A stretch of DNA of 64,000 nucleotides from CAYPNF01 sp964411985 (GTDB lineage: Bacteria; Verrucomicrobiota; Verrucomicrobiia; Limisphaerales; J093). Location: contig CAYPNF010000011.1 of NCBI GenBank assembly GCA_964411985.1, forward strand, positions 128,471-192,470, given 5' to 3'. A program made the translations under genes and the position numbers. The notes beneath the pieces were generated by a model. It ran no database searches and was not told the origin of the DNA. It saw only the letters and a program-made list of their open reading frames with translations. Shown in pieces: positions 26,578 to 35,118 of this stretch (position 1 is its first letter; each line of letters starts with the position of its first letter).

Positions 26578-27369
26578 ATGCAAGCCCTCAAGAAACACTA
26601 CGAGAAGTTCCTGCTTGGCGCTGTCCTCCTTGGATTGGCCGCAGCGGCAGCATGGCTTCCCATCAACGTTTCCTCCGTCCGGGAGTCTCTCCAGACCGCA
26701 ACCGAGGTCAAACGAGCTACCAAGGTGGAACTGTTGCCTCCCCTCAACCTATCCACCAACCAGGAGGTTTTGAATCGGCTGAAGGCCCCGCCGAAGCTCA
26801 ACTACGGCGAGTTCGGACACAACATTTTCAATCCTATTCCTTGGAAAAAGCGGCCTGATGGCACGATGGTTCCCTTGCTGGAACGTGGGCTGAGCGAGTT
26901 GACCGTGACCAACATCACTCCGCTCTATCTCAAGGTGGATTACCAATCGCTGCGTGACGCGGGTGATGGCGTACGCTACCAGTTCCAGATTTCTCGTGAA
27001 GGGTCGACCAACGCCGCGCAGCGTGGGCCCATGCTCCGTTACCTGACGGTGGGCAATAAGGCCGAGGGCGTCACCTTGAAGGATGTGAAAGGGCCCAAAG
27101 AGGCTCCCACTGAGTTTTCCATCGAGTTGCAGGACGTTCGCGGCACTTTTGCCGTGACGAAGGAGAATCCCCTGCGAATCATCATGGGCCACAGCGCCGA
27201 CCTCCGTTACGATCCCGAAAAACGCAGCTTCGTCAAGCAGCGTGTCGGTCAGAAGATCACTTTGGGCGGCGATGCTTACAATATCGTTGCCATCACTCAA
27301 GCGGACGTTACACTTGAGGACGTTAAGACCAAAAAGCGAAAAACGATCCGACTCAGTGGCGCGCAGTAA
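26578..27369 (+). CDS. Bitopic pilus-operon protein (PilP-like position, Amuc_1099-like)
   Basis: The 263-residue product has a single N-terminal helix (LLGAVLLGLAAAAAWLP), a linker with KAPPKLNYGEFGHNIFNPIPWKK cut by proline, and beta-rich C-terminal halves with KRSFVKQRVGQKITLGGDAYNI-type strands. It starts 3 bases after the previous stop. By place in the operon it would bridge the inner-membrane PilM/N/O platform and the secretin, the job of PilP/GspC. No sequence motif proves this. Confidence 0.62.
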   Translation: MQALKKHYEKFLLGAVLLGLAAAAAWLPINVSSVRESLQTATEVKRATKVELLPPLNLSTNQEVLNRLKAPPKLNYGEFGHNIFNPIPWKKRPDGTMVPLLERGLSELTVTNITPLYLKVDYQSLRDAGDGVRYQFQISREGSTNAAQRGPMLRYLTVGNKAEGVTLKDVKGPKEAPTEFSIELQDVRGTFAVTKENPLRIIMGHSADLRYDPEKRSFVKQRVGQKITLGGDAYNIVAITQADVTLEDVKTKKRKTIRLSGAQ

Positions 27370-27407
27370 GTACTTTTACGTTTCTTGTCTCAACCGAAGT
27401 CAATAAC

Positions 27408-29753
27408 ATGATCAAGTCAGCCTTCACCTCCCTCAGTGTCGCGCTCATGCTGGCTGCGGCATCGCCGCTCCTGGCTCAGCAGACGACTCCCGTTCAGACC
27501 GCCGAAGAGGAGGCCGTCAAACGTCAGGAAAAGGGAATCCTTCTGCGGCGTACCCTGAAAGAAGCTCAAGCGGAGCAGAAGCGCGGCGATTTCGGCAGCG
27601 CAGCGAAGCTCTACGAGGAAGCGTGGGATCTGGTGACCCAGATCGGCGACGCCGGCATCGAGAAGGAGCGAAATGAAACCGTAGTCGGCTTTTCCGCGGT
27701 TTACCTGGAGCTTGGAAAGAAATCCTACAACCGCGCCCAGTACGACGAAGCCAAGAACCAGGTGTCCCGGGTTCTGCGCGTGGACCCCAAGAATATCAAA
27801 GCGCAGCAGTTGATGGCGCAGGTCGAGAAGGCGCTGCAGGCGCAGCAAGGGCAGGTTCCCAGCGACGCTACCAAGGCTCTCATCCCTGAGGTCGAGAAAC
27901 AGAGGATTGCGAACAGTACCCTTGTCCAGGACGGCAAGCTTCTCTACGAGATGGGCAAACTCGACGAAGCGGAAGAGAAGTTGAACCAGGCCGTGAAGCA
28001 GGATCCCAATAACCAAGCCGGCTTCTACTACCTCCGCCTGATCCAGGAGGGACGCTATGCTCAGGATGCCCGTAGGCGGGAACAGATGGCGAAGCAGAAG
28101 CTGGTCGAGGTGGAGCGAGCTTGGAATCCTCCTGTTTCACGAGAGAAGCTTCCCAATGCAAATCCTTTCGCCCGAACTAACGTGGTCCATACGGGCGCTG
28201 GCCGAACCAAGATCTACACGAAACTCGACAAGATTCGCCTTGAGAAATTCGAAATTCCCGGCCTGCCTTTGGCTGAGGTGGTGAAATTCATTGACGAGGA
28301 AGCCCGGGCTCGCGATCCAGAGAAGAAAGGTGTGAACTTTGTCATCTCCCAGTACATTGACATTTCGGCTCCCCAGGCGGGGATAGCGTCGATCGATCCC
28401 ACGACTGGCCAACCCGTGGCGCAGCAGCCGCAGGAGCAGTTTGAGCTCGGTAACGTGCAGATCAAGATCGAGCCTGCCCTGCGCGATATTCGCCTTGCCG
28501 ACGTCCTGGACGCGGTCGTCAAGGTTGCCGAGAAACAAATCAAGTACTCGGTTGAGGACTACGGGATCGTCATTTCCCGCAAAACTCCGGAGGCGGAGCA
28601 GTTGTTCACTCGCACTTTCAAGGTGAACCCCAACACTTTCGTTCAGGGTCTTGAAAACGTCACTGGATATCCCTTTGGGGCCGGCATCGGAGACTCCGGC
28701 GGCAGCAGTGGTGGTGGCGGCGGTAATTCTGGTGGTGGCGGCGGTGGCATGGGCGGCGGTGGCATGGGTGGTGGTGGCGGGTACGGCAGCTTCATGCTTC
28801 CCCGCGTTGAAGTCACAGGCGGTATGATGGGCGGCATGGGCGGAGGTATGGGTGGTGGAATGGGCGGCGGCATGGGTGGTGGAATGGGTGGTGGAATGGG
28901 TGGTGGAATGGGTGGCATGGGCGGAGGTATGGGCGGCGGCATGGGTGGCGGTATGGGTGGTGGCATGGGTGGCATGGGCGGCGGTATGAGCAGCATCAGC
29001 AAGATGCCGACCAGCTATGTCAATGAGCTCGTGCGTCAGTATTTCAGCGCAGCCGGCGTCGATCTCGGAGGCACCAACTCCTTCGGTGGTGGTGGTGGCT
29101 TTGGCGCAGGTGCAGGCTTCGGCCAGCAGACTACGGGTGGTGGTGGCGGCAAAGCGGTCTTCTTCAATGATCGCACCGGCACCCTCTTGGTGCGTGCGAC
29201 GCTTCAGGACCTCGACATTATCGAACAGGCCGTGCAGGCCTTGAACATCATCCCGGACCAGGTGGTGATCGAGGTGAAGTTCGTCGAGATTGGCCAGGAC
29301 GATACCAAAGCGCTCGGTTTCGACTGGTATGTCGGCAATATCACCATGGGCGGCAACAAGGTCGCCATGCAGGGCGGCACGCAACCTTCCTATCAGGGCA
29401 GGCCCAGTTCCGGCAATCCCTCAGGTGTGTTTCCGGGAACGGGCGGAGTGCCCTGGAACTCTGCCTCGCCTACGGATGGTCTCCTCAGCGGTGGCGTGAG
29501 AACGGCCACGAGTGAGGGTACTTCCATTCCGGCCTTGGCCTCCATCACCGGCATTCTAACCGATCCCCAATTCAAAGTAGTAATTCGAGCCTTAGAGCAG
29601 CGCGGGGGTACGGACATTCTCTCATGTCCGAAGGTCACTACCGTGAGCGGCCGACAGGCTCAGATCCAGGTGATCGAACTCCAGGCGATTGTCACCGATA
29701 CCGGTGTGAACCAAACCAGTGCTGGTGGCGGCGGTACAACCAGTTCGAACTAA
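27408..29753 (+). CDS. Secretin, first part: TPR, N-domains and start of the secretin domain
   Basis: A 781-residue exported protein (signal peptide ending LLAQ) of the PilQ/GspD type. Residues 30-225 form TPR-like helices. N0/N1-like domains follow near 270-420. Residues 425-530 are a Gly/Met-rich stretch built on GGGM units, and 555-583 is a second Gly-rich patch. Then come a secretin N-domain (TGTLLVRATLQDLDIIEQAV) and the opening of the outer-membrane domain (VEIGQDDTKALGFDW, LTDPQFKVVIRALEQRGG, LSCPKVTTVSGRQAQIQV). The protein stops there; the rest of the domain is in the next gene. Confidence 0.9.
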   Translation: MIKSAFTSLSVALMLAAASPLLAQQTTPVQTAEEEAVKRQEKGILLRRTLKEAQAEQKRGDFGSAAKLYEEAWDLVTQIGDAGIEKERNETVVGFSAVYLELGKKSYNRAQYDEAKNQVSRVLRVDPKNIKAQQLMAQVEKALQAQQGQVPSDATKALIPEVEKQRIANSTLVQDGKLLYEMGKLDEAEEKLNQAVKQDPNNQAGFYYLRLIQEGRYAQDARRREQMAKQKLVEVERAWNPPVSREKLPNANPFARTNVVHTGAGRTKIYTKLDKIRLEKFEIPGLPLAEVVKFIDEEARARDPEKKGVNFVISQYIDISAPQAGIASIDPTTGQPVAQQPQEQFELGNVQIKIEPALRDIRLADVLDAVVKVAEKQIKYSVEDYGIVISRKTPEAEQLFTRTFKVNPNTFVQGLENVTGYPFGAGIGDSGGSSGGGGGNSGGGGGGMGGGGMGGGGGYGSFMLPRVEVTGGMMGGMGGGMGGGMGGGMGGGMGGGMGGGMGGMGGGMGGGMGGGMGGGMGGMGGGMSSISKMPTSYVNELVRQYFSAAGVDLGGTNSFGGGGGFGAGAGFGQQTTGGGGGKAVFFNDRTGTLLVRATLQDLDIIEQAVQALNIIPDQVVIEVKFVEIGQDDTKALGFDWYVGNITMGGNKVAMQGGTQPSYQGRPSSGNPSGVFPGTGGVPWNSASPTDGLLSGGVRTATSEGTSIPALASITGILTDPQFKVVIRALEQRGGTDILSCPKVTTVSGRQAQIQVIELQAIVTDTGVNQTSAGGGGTTSSN
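28700..29000 (+). repeat. In-frame tandem repeat coding Gly-Gly-Met units
   Basis: About 300 bases built from variants of ggtggcatgggtggc/ggtggaatgggtggc, coding runs of GGGM and GGM within the first secretin gene. The units are 9-12 bases and degenerate at third positions, so selection on the protein is plausible. Such tracts change length easily by slippage. Confidence 0.85.
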
Positions 29754-29794
29754 ACACGCCATCTTAGACTTACACTCTTTCACTGAACGGCCAT

Positions 29795-30433
29795 ATGAAA
29801 ATGCGTAATCTGATTCTCGCGTCGACCCTGTCCGCCCTGCTGAGCCTGAGCGCCAAGGCGCAGGTGGCTACGGGTGCCAGCGGCGTCATCGGTACGACCA
29901 TTGTGCCAACGACCCAACAGGTGCCGCTGGGCCCTACCCTGGACGTAGTTCCTTACGTGTCGGCGGATGGGTACACAATCCAGATGACTCTGATCCCCAC
30001 CCTAACGGAGTTTCTGGGCTATGATGACCCTGGACAGTTCGCCGTAGTCGCCCAGGGCGGTGCCGGTTCCTCCGTCGGTAACACTGTGACCGCTCCCGTG
30101 GCCCTTCCACGCCTGCGCGTTCGCCAGGTCACCACCAGTTCCATCGTGTGGGATGGGCAGACCGTGGTGCTGGGCGGTTTGATCTCTGAGCGCGTGCTGA
30201 AGGTCAAGGACAAGATCCCGTTCTTTGGTGACCTTCCCCTCGTGGGCCGATTGTTCCGCAGCGAGGCGTCTTCCAGCAAAAAGAAGAATCTGGTGATCTT
30301 TGTTAGTCCCACGATCATCGATCCCGCTGGCAACCGCCTCCACACCGACGACAATCTGCCTTACGACCCGAACAAGGTACCTGCACAGGTGCCGTTTGCT
30401 CCTGTTGCTCCGACTCCTGAGGCGAAGTTCTAG
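29795..30433 (+). CDS. Secretin, second part: C-terminal half of the secretin domain with its own signal peptide
   Basis: The 212-residue product starts with a clear signal peptide (MKMRNLILASTL ... LSAKAQ, cleavage after AKA). It then contains VPLGPTLDVVPYVSADGYTI, LRVRQVTTSSIVWDGQTVVL, GGLISERV and KIPFFGDLPLVGRLFR ending KKKNLVIFVSPTII, which are the C-terminal strands and lip motif of the PilQ/GspD domain. It lies 41 bases after the first part, in another frame, and its own frame has a stop at 29765, so it cannot be a simple read-through of the upstream gene. It should combine with the first part to complete the channel. Confidence 0.88.
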   Translation: MKMRNLILASTLSALLSLSAKAQVATGASGVIGTTIVPTTQQVPLGPTLDVVPYVSADGYTIQMTLIPTLTEFLGYDDPGQFAVVAQGGAGSSVGNTVTAPVALPRLRVRQVTTSSIVWDGQTVVLGGLISERVLKVKDKIPFFGDLPLVGRLFRSEASSSKKKNLVIFVSPTIIDPAGNRLHTDDNLPYDPNKVPAQVPFAPVAPTPEAKF

Positions 30434-30453
30434 TCCGAGTAGAAAGCCCTTTT

Positions 30454-30493
30454 GCAGCAGGGGACGGGTGGACAGCCCGTCCTCTTGCGTTTT
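30454..30493 (+). terminator. Intrinsic terminator after the secretin operon
   Basis: A strong stem with ggacggg/cccgtcc as core, extended by gcag and cttgc on the flanks, is followed by gtttt. It ends the operon. The aggaa ribosome binding site of the next gene directly follows the T run. Confidence 0.75.
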
Positions 30494-30501
30494 AGGAACC
30501 C

Positions 30502-31437
30502 TTGAGCGATCAACCCCCGAATCCACCGGGCTGCGAGGCGAGATCGGCCGCTAGCGGGCCCTCTCTGCTGTTGGTGGATGGCCATGCGTATGCCTACCGT
30601 TCGTTTTACGCCATCAAGGGGTTGCGATCGCCCACCGGGACGCCTACCAATGGGATTTTCGGCTTCATCAAAGCAGTCCAGAAGTTGCAGGGCCTGAATC
30701 CGCAAGTCATCGCCGTGATCTGGGATGGCGGACTGTCAGCCGAAAGGGTGGCGTTGGTTCCGGGGTATAAGGCGCAGCGGCCTCCCATGCCCGCCGACCT
30801 CGAGGCTCAATTGGATGGAATGGTCTCCTGGTTGGAAGCCTCTGGCATTGATTCGATTTTGAGGGAGGCTACCGAGGCAGATGATGCCATTGCCACCCTC
30901 GCGATGGAGGCGTCGGCACAGGGTGAAGTAGTCTGGATCGCAAGCAGCGACAAGGACTTCCTTCAGTTGGTGAATGACCGAGTGCGGCTTGTGAGTCCGG
31001 CCGATCCCGATCTAAAGCCAATCGGCGTTGCCGAAGTGATCGGCAAGACGGGAGTGAGGCCGGATCAGATTGTTGATTACCTGAGTATGGTAGGTGATTC
31101 AGTCGACAATATAAAAGGTCTTGATGGAGTGGGGGCGAAGACCGCTGTTAAGCTGCTCCATCAGTTTGTCTCCTGGGAAGGGATCGTTCAGGCGGCCCCC
31201 ACCTTGGGTTCGGAGCGCTTGCGTGGCGTGCTGGATAGTTCGAGTGACATTATGACCCGCAACCGATCCATGATCCGGCTCAAATTGGACTTGGACCTTG
31301 GGGTGAGCTGCGACGATCTGGGGAAGGGGAAGATGGATGTGGAACGACTGCGAACGCTCTATCGCGACTGGGGATTTGAGTCGATGTCGAGGGGCCTGCC
31401 AACCCCTGCTTTTCGGCAGGGAGAATTGTTCGTATAA
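30502..31437 (+). CDS. Stand-alone 5'-3' exonuclease (PolA N-terminal/FEN-like)
   Basis: The 311-residue protein matches the 5' nuclease domain of DNA polymerase I without the polymerase. It has LLLVDGHAYAYRSFYA, NGIFGF, VIWDGG, EADDAIATLA, SSDKDFLQLV and GDSVDNIKGLDGVGAKTA, which together give the acidic metal-binding residues and the helix-hairpin-helix. It would remove 5' flaps or RNA primers. The start is TTG 30502 with tttaggaa 6-8 bases upstream; the first 18 residues are a polar extension. It sits alone between the pilus operon and the surface-protein genes. Confidence 0.9.
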   Translation: MSDQPPNPPGCEARSAASGPSLLLVDGHAYAYRSFYAIKGLRSPTGTPTNGIFGFIKAVQKLQGLNPQVIAVIWDGGLSAERVALVPGYKAQRPPMPADLEAQLDGMVSWLEASGIDSILREATEADDAIATLAMEASAQGEVVWIASSDKDFLQLVNDRVRLVSPADPDLKPIGVAEVIGKTGVRPDQIVDYLSMVGDSVDNIKGLDGVGAKTAVKLLHQFVSWEGIVQAAPTLGSERLRGVLDSSSDIMTRNRSMIRLKLDLDLGVSCDDLGKGKMDVERLRTLYRDWGFESMSRGLPTPAFRQGELFV

Positions 31438-31656
31438 GCGTGCACTGGCAAATGAAATGCTTTATATTCCCCCGTACCACGGTGCCGCCTGTTGCTGGCA
31501 CTGGTTCGAAGCCTGAGAGGGCTCGCACGCCTGGCTTCTGGATTTCGGGATGCTGGAGTGACCCAGCGGTAGCGAGTGGCGGTGTGCCAGTCGCGGAATA
31601 TTCTCGGAAGAAAACGTAGACAAAGATTAGGTGCTTTGCTAGAAAGCCGCAACCTT
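31438..31656 (+). promoter_or_regulatory. Possible structured leader of a surface-protein gene
   Basis: In this 219-base spacer I see a stem gaagcc/ggcttc (31508-31538) containing a smaller gag/ctc stem, a hairpin gctgg/cccagc (31552-31566), and longer-range complement ctggcac (31495-31501) with gtgccag (31584-31590) that would enclose both. No known riboswitch consensus fits. It may be a structured 5' leader. Confidence 0.3.
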
Positions 31657-33603
31657 ATGCAGTTATCGTCGAGTGCCAGTAAGCGGCTGGCTTTGTTCGC
31701 GCTAGCCGGTCTTACGCCGTCATTGTTATTCGCGCAATCTCCTTTGGTGCGACAGGCAGGTGAGTACCCGATCATCGGTTCCCTCCTTGGCGACCAGGTG
31801 TTTGCCGATTGTGCCTTCAACCAGGAAGGGGGGTACGTGGTATGGCAGGATAACCTTGCCGACGGCGATGGTATCGGGATCAGTGCCCGGCGATTGGACC
31901 GGAACCTGGCCGGGGTGATGTCCACGATCCGCGTCAACGAACAGGCGCAAGGCGATCAGGAACGTCCGCAGGTCGCGATGCTCAAAGGCGGTGGCGCAGC
32001 TTTTACCTGGCAGAGTGGGGCGCTCGGTTTCTCCAAAGTGTACGCACGTTTCATGGCGGCGGATGGGACCTTTCACACCGGGGATCTCCTAGTCAGCAGC
32101 TATGCTGGCGGTGGAATGGTGGACCCCCACGCGGCGGCGCTCGCTGATGGTTCGGCGGTGATCATCTGGTCCAGCTCGGGTCAGGACGGAAGCATGGAAG
32201 GTATCTACGGGGCTCGCTTCAGCGCCAAAGGAGAGCGGATCGGTGCCGAGTTTCAAGTCAGCCAGACCACCCTGCTCAACCAGCGGTCTCCGGCGGTGAG
32301 CGCTCTGACGGGTGATCAATTTGTCGTCGTCTGGGTGTCCGAGAAAGTCAAAGCCGTCGTCGAGAGCCGTGATCTGGAGGGAAACAATCCTGAAGGTGCC
32401 GCGGGACGGATTCCCCTGTACGACGTGAGTATCTATGGGCGCCGTTTCAACGCGGAAGGTCCGCTTTCAGACGAATTCATGATCACCAACCTGCCGTTTG
32501 CGGCTGCGAATCCCTCGGTGGCTTCTGATGGGCTGGGTGGTTTCCTCGTGGCGTGGAGCAGTCACGTGGGCCAGACTGAGGTGCAGGGAGTGACGATGCA
32601 CAATGGGTGGGACATCTTCGGGCGGGCTTATGCCGCGAACGGAGTGGCCCTCGCTCCTGAGGTTCGGTTCAACGAGCGCACTTTTGGCGATCAATACGCG
32701 CCAAAACTGACCTCCACTTCCGCTGGCTATCTGGCGGTATGGACGAGCTTGAATCAGGACGGGTCGGGGCCCGGAGTGATTGGCCGCTACATTCCCGCCT
32801 CTGGTTCTCCGGTGAAATCGGAGTTCCTGGTGAACACCGCTGCGATCGGGCCACAGCAGTATCCTGCGGTTGGGTCGGACGCGAAAGGACGCTGCCTGGT
32901 GGTGTGGTCGACCTTTGTGGGGGGAGTCTCCAGCGTGGATTTGGCTTCGCAGCGGTTCGCGCTTTCGGAAGAGCTTCTCGCACCTTCCAGTCCGTTTGTA
33001 TCCGCGTTGAGTGCGTCCTCCCTAAGCGTGGCCTGGCCGGAGTTGTCTGGCTACAGTGTTGAACGCTTTGAACTCTTCGTCGACGGCAATGCCGTTCCGG
33101 TGTCGGTGCAGGGGAACCTTTGGAAGCTGTCGAATCTGGCTCCCGCGAGCAGTCATAGTTTCCGGCTCGCCTACGTACTCACCGATGGCCGGCGGTCGCC
33201 GATCTCCGAGAGCACGACCGGTAAGACCTGGGGGAGTGACGAGAATTTCGATGGGCTGCCGGATGATTGGCAGCAGTCGATCTGGGGTGCGGATGTATCG
33301 ACTTGGCCGAGCGCCCTTGCCGATACAGATGGTGACGGCGCGACGAATCTTCAGGAATTCCTCGCCGGGACCAATCCAGCGGATGTTCAGAGTTCCCTCC
33401 GGATCTCGATTCATGCTTCGCCCACGGGCAACCGGGTTGTTTGGAACACGGAGAAAGGGAACGTCTACCAGGTCCAGTTCTCCAAGGATCTCAAGAAATG
33501 GGAGGATCAGGGCGGGCCAAGGTTCGCACCGGCCCAGACCGATTCCATTCCCGCTTCACTCGAGGAAGGGCAGTCCTTGTATCGCGTCCTTCGCCTAAGG
33601 TAA
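31657..33603 (+). CDS. Secreted multi-repeat beta protein with Fn3-like and calcium-binding regions
   Basis: The start at ATG 31657 gives a good signal peptide (LALFALAGLTPSLLFAQS); the frame upstream to 31576 is unlikely. The 648-residue product has about six repeats with A-[FV]-W-x-S/VVW-like strands (YVVWQDN, AAFTWQSG, AVIIWSSSGQDG, FVVVWVSE, FLVAWSSH, YLAVWTS, CLVVWST), suggesting a beta-propeller. An Fn3-like module follows (LSASSLSVAWPELSGYSVE), then a thrombospondin-3-like Ca-binding loop DTDGDGATNLQEFLAGTNP, and the shared tail (YQVQFSKDLKKW ... LYRVLRLR). No catalytic motif is seen. It is probably a surface or matrix protein. Confidence 0.75.
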   Translation: MQLSSSASKRLALFALAGLTPSLLFAQSPLVRQAGEYPIIGSLLGDQVFADCAFNQEGGYVVWQDNLADGDGIGISARRLDRNLAGVMSTIRVNEQAQGDQERPQVAMLKGGGAAFTWQSGALGFSKVYARFMAADGTFHTGDLLVSSYAGGGMVDPHAAALADGSAVIIWSSSGQDGSMEGIYGARFSAKGERIGAEFQVSQTTLLNQRSPAVSALTGDQFVVVWVSEKVKAVVESRDLEGNNPEGAAGRIPLYDVSIYGRRFNAEGPLSDEFMITNLPFAAANPSVASDGLGGFLVAWSSHVGQTEVQGVTMHNGWDIFGRAYAANGVALAPEVRFNERTFGDQYAPKLTSTSAGYLAVWTSLNQDGSGPGVIGRYIPASGSPVKSEFLVNTAAIGPQQYPAVGSDAKGRCLVVWSTFVGGVSSVDLASQRFALSEELLAPSSPFVSALSASSLSVAWPELSGYSVERFELFVDGNAVPVSVQGNLWKLSNLAPASSHSFRLAYVLTDGRRSPISESTTGKTWGSDENFDGLPDDWQQSIWGADVSTWPSALADTDGDGATNLQEFLAGTNPADVQSSLRISIHASPTGNRVVWNTEKGNVYQVQFSKDLKKWEDQGGPRFAPAQTDSIPASLEEGQSLYRVLRLR

Positions 33604-33607
33604 TTCT

Positions 33608-35077
33608 ATGCTTCGTATATTGCGCGAAAGTCTCGTCGTTGCGGCCCTCGGGCTGATGACGCACCAAGCATTTGCCTTCACCCTGTTGGGGCCCAATACC
33701 CCCTGGCAAACGGCGCTGCTGGGCTACAATATCAACTCGCCCATCCCTGGTTTTGGCCCGATGAACCTGGGTGAAGAGTACCGCTGGAACGTGCCCACGC
33801 TCTACTACGGCTTCACGAAGGACTTCATGGATTACTTCGGTCAGCGCGGAATCGACGAGGTGGAGAAGGCGATCAAAGTCCTCAACGATCTCCCGGAAGC
33901 CTCTAAGATGGACATCAACAGCTATCCGGTCGGGACCGCGCGGATCAACTACCGTGCCCAAGCGTTGGGTTTGACCGACGTAAAGACGATTGCTCTGCAG
34001 GTGATGCTCTACGAGTTGGGCGTGGGAGATTCCAGCCGCTATGTGTACTCCATCCGGAAGCGATGGACCTATCCGGCCTGCCCTCCCATCAGCTATTTTG
34101 TGACCCGCAGGAATTGGGACCCATTCACTTGGGAATCCACTTCGTACATCAACGGTGATCTCTGGACCTACAATTACATCACCGATAGTTGCGTCAACCC
34201 CGGGGCGCTTCTCTTGCCAGAGCCGGTCGACCCGATGGCTCTCTTGGGTGTACGGCATGCCCCCGTTTCCTCTGGTTTGGCGCGTTCCCTTTACGGTGCC
34301 TACTTCACTACCCTGACCCGCGATGACATCGCCTGTTTGAAGTACATCTACCGGCCCAGCAACTACAACGTGGAGAACATACCTCCGGGTGCCTTGGGTG
34401 GAACGAACTCAACCTTCGTTGGCAGCATTGGCGGTTCGCCTTGGGAAGTCCCCCCTGCCGCGCTTACCAACTATACCACGGGGACCACGAACGTGGCGGG
34501 AGCGACCAACAATTTCTTTGAGCCCGCTTTACGTGGCGGTTTGGAGAAGGTCAATTTCGTGCGTGTCAATTACGACTCCATGATGGGGGCCTTTTTTACC
34601 CCCAGGACCAATGTCTACGAGGACAAAGTCATTTTGAACGGCCGCCAAGTGTCCCAGGTCGTGGGCCGGGTTGTGGCCGCTCCCGACATCCTTTTTGACG
34701 CAGCCGATTTGGAGGGTGGTGACTCAGGAGCGGTGCCAGTAACCTATTCTGAAGCTGCCTATACAATGCTGGCGTGGGACAACAACAACGACATTAATGG
34801 CCTGAACGCAACCGAAGTCGGCGGGCCAGGAACGATGGTGCCCGGCGGGGCCGCGCCTGCGCTGGTGCTGACCTTGAACAAGGTCGGTCCGATTTGGTTC
34901 AACACCTGGCCCTCTTTCACCAGCGAAGCGGATGCTTATGCAACGGGAAATGGGCCCAATACCTGGCTGTTGTGGGGGAGCTATGATGGCTCCACCAACG
35001 CGCCGGTCATTTATCCCTTCGGCACTTCGATTCAGGAAATCGAGGAGCAGGTTCTGGGGGGGAGCTCAGGCAATTAG
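33608..35077 (+). CDS. Secreted protein of unknown function in a surface-protein trio
   Basis: The 489-residue product has a signal peptide (VVAALGLMTHQAFA) and starts 4 bases after the previous stop with aagg upstream of the ATG. I recognise no family. It contains LGEEYRWNVPTLYYGF, ITDSCVNPGALLLPEPVDP and LTRDDIACLKYIYRP; the AxxLMLYELG/DDIACLKYIY spacing recalls proteins with matrixin-like C-terminal helices, but the zinc motif HExxH is absent. Asn/Thr-rich linkers occur near residue 275. Close spacing to the neighbours suggests one transcription unit of three exported proteins. Confidence 0.68.
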   Translation: MLRILRESLVVAALGLMTHQAFAFTLLGPNTPWQTALLGYNINSPIPGFGPMNLGEEYRWNVPTLYYGFTKDFMDYFGQRGIDEVEKAIKVLNDLPEASKMDINSYPVGTARINYRAQALGLTDVKTIALQVMLYELGVGDSSRYVYSIRKRWTYPACPPISYFVTRRNWDPFTWESTSYINGDLWTYNYITDSCVNPGALLLPEPVDPMALLGVRHAPVSSGLARSLYGAYFTTLTRDDIACLKYIYRPSNYNVENIPPGALGGTNSTFVGSIGGSPWEVPPAALTNYTTGTTNVAGATNNFFEPALRGGLEKVNFVRVNYDSMMGAFFTPRTNVYEDKVILNGRQVSQVVGRVVAAPDILFDAADLEGGDSGAVPVTYSEAAYTMLAWDNNNDINGLNATEVGGPGTMVPGGAAPALVLTLNKVGPIWFNTWPSFTSEADAYATGNGPNTWLLWGSYDGSTNAPVIYPFGTSIQEIEEQVLGGSSGN

Positions 35078-35118
35078 GGAATCCGACGCCCGGGAGTCAT
35101 TCGATTTGAAGTTTGGTT

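Noticed and set aside
28700..29000. A CRISPR array or non-coding satellite
   Set aside because: The repeat is in frame, lacks unique spacers, and codes Gly/Met units inside the secretin gene.
29740..29800. A simple frameshift as the reason for the split secretin
   Set aside because: The second gene has a full signal peptide and an upstream in-frame stop at 29765, so one base change would not restore a normal single chain.
31501..31590. A tRNA, suggested by 'ggttcgaa'
   Set aside because: No acceptor stem, D arm or anticodon arm can be drawn around it.
33608..35077. A matrixin-like peptidase in the surface-protein trio
   Set aside because: Some spacing resembles that fold, but no HExxH motif is present.
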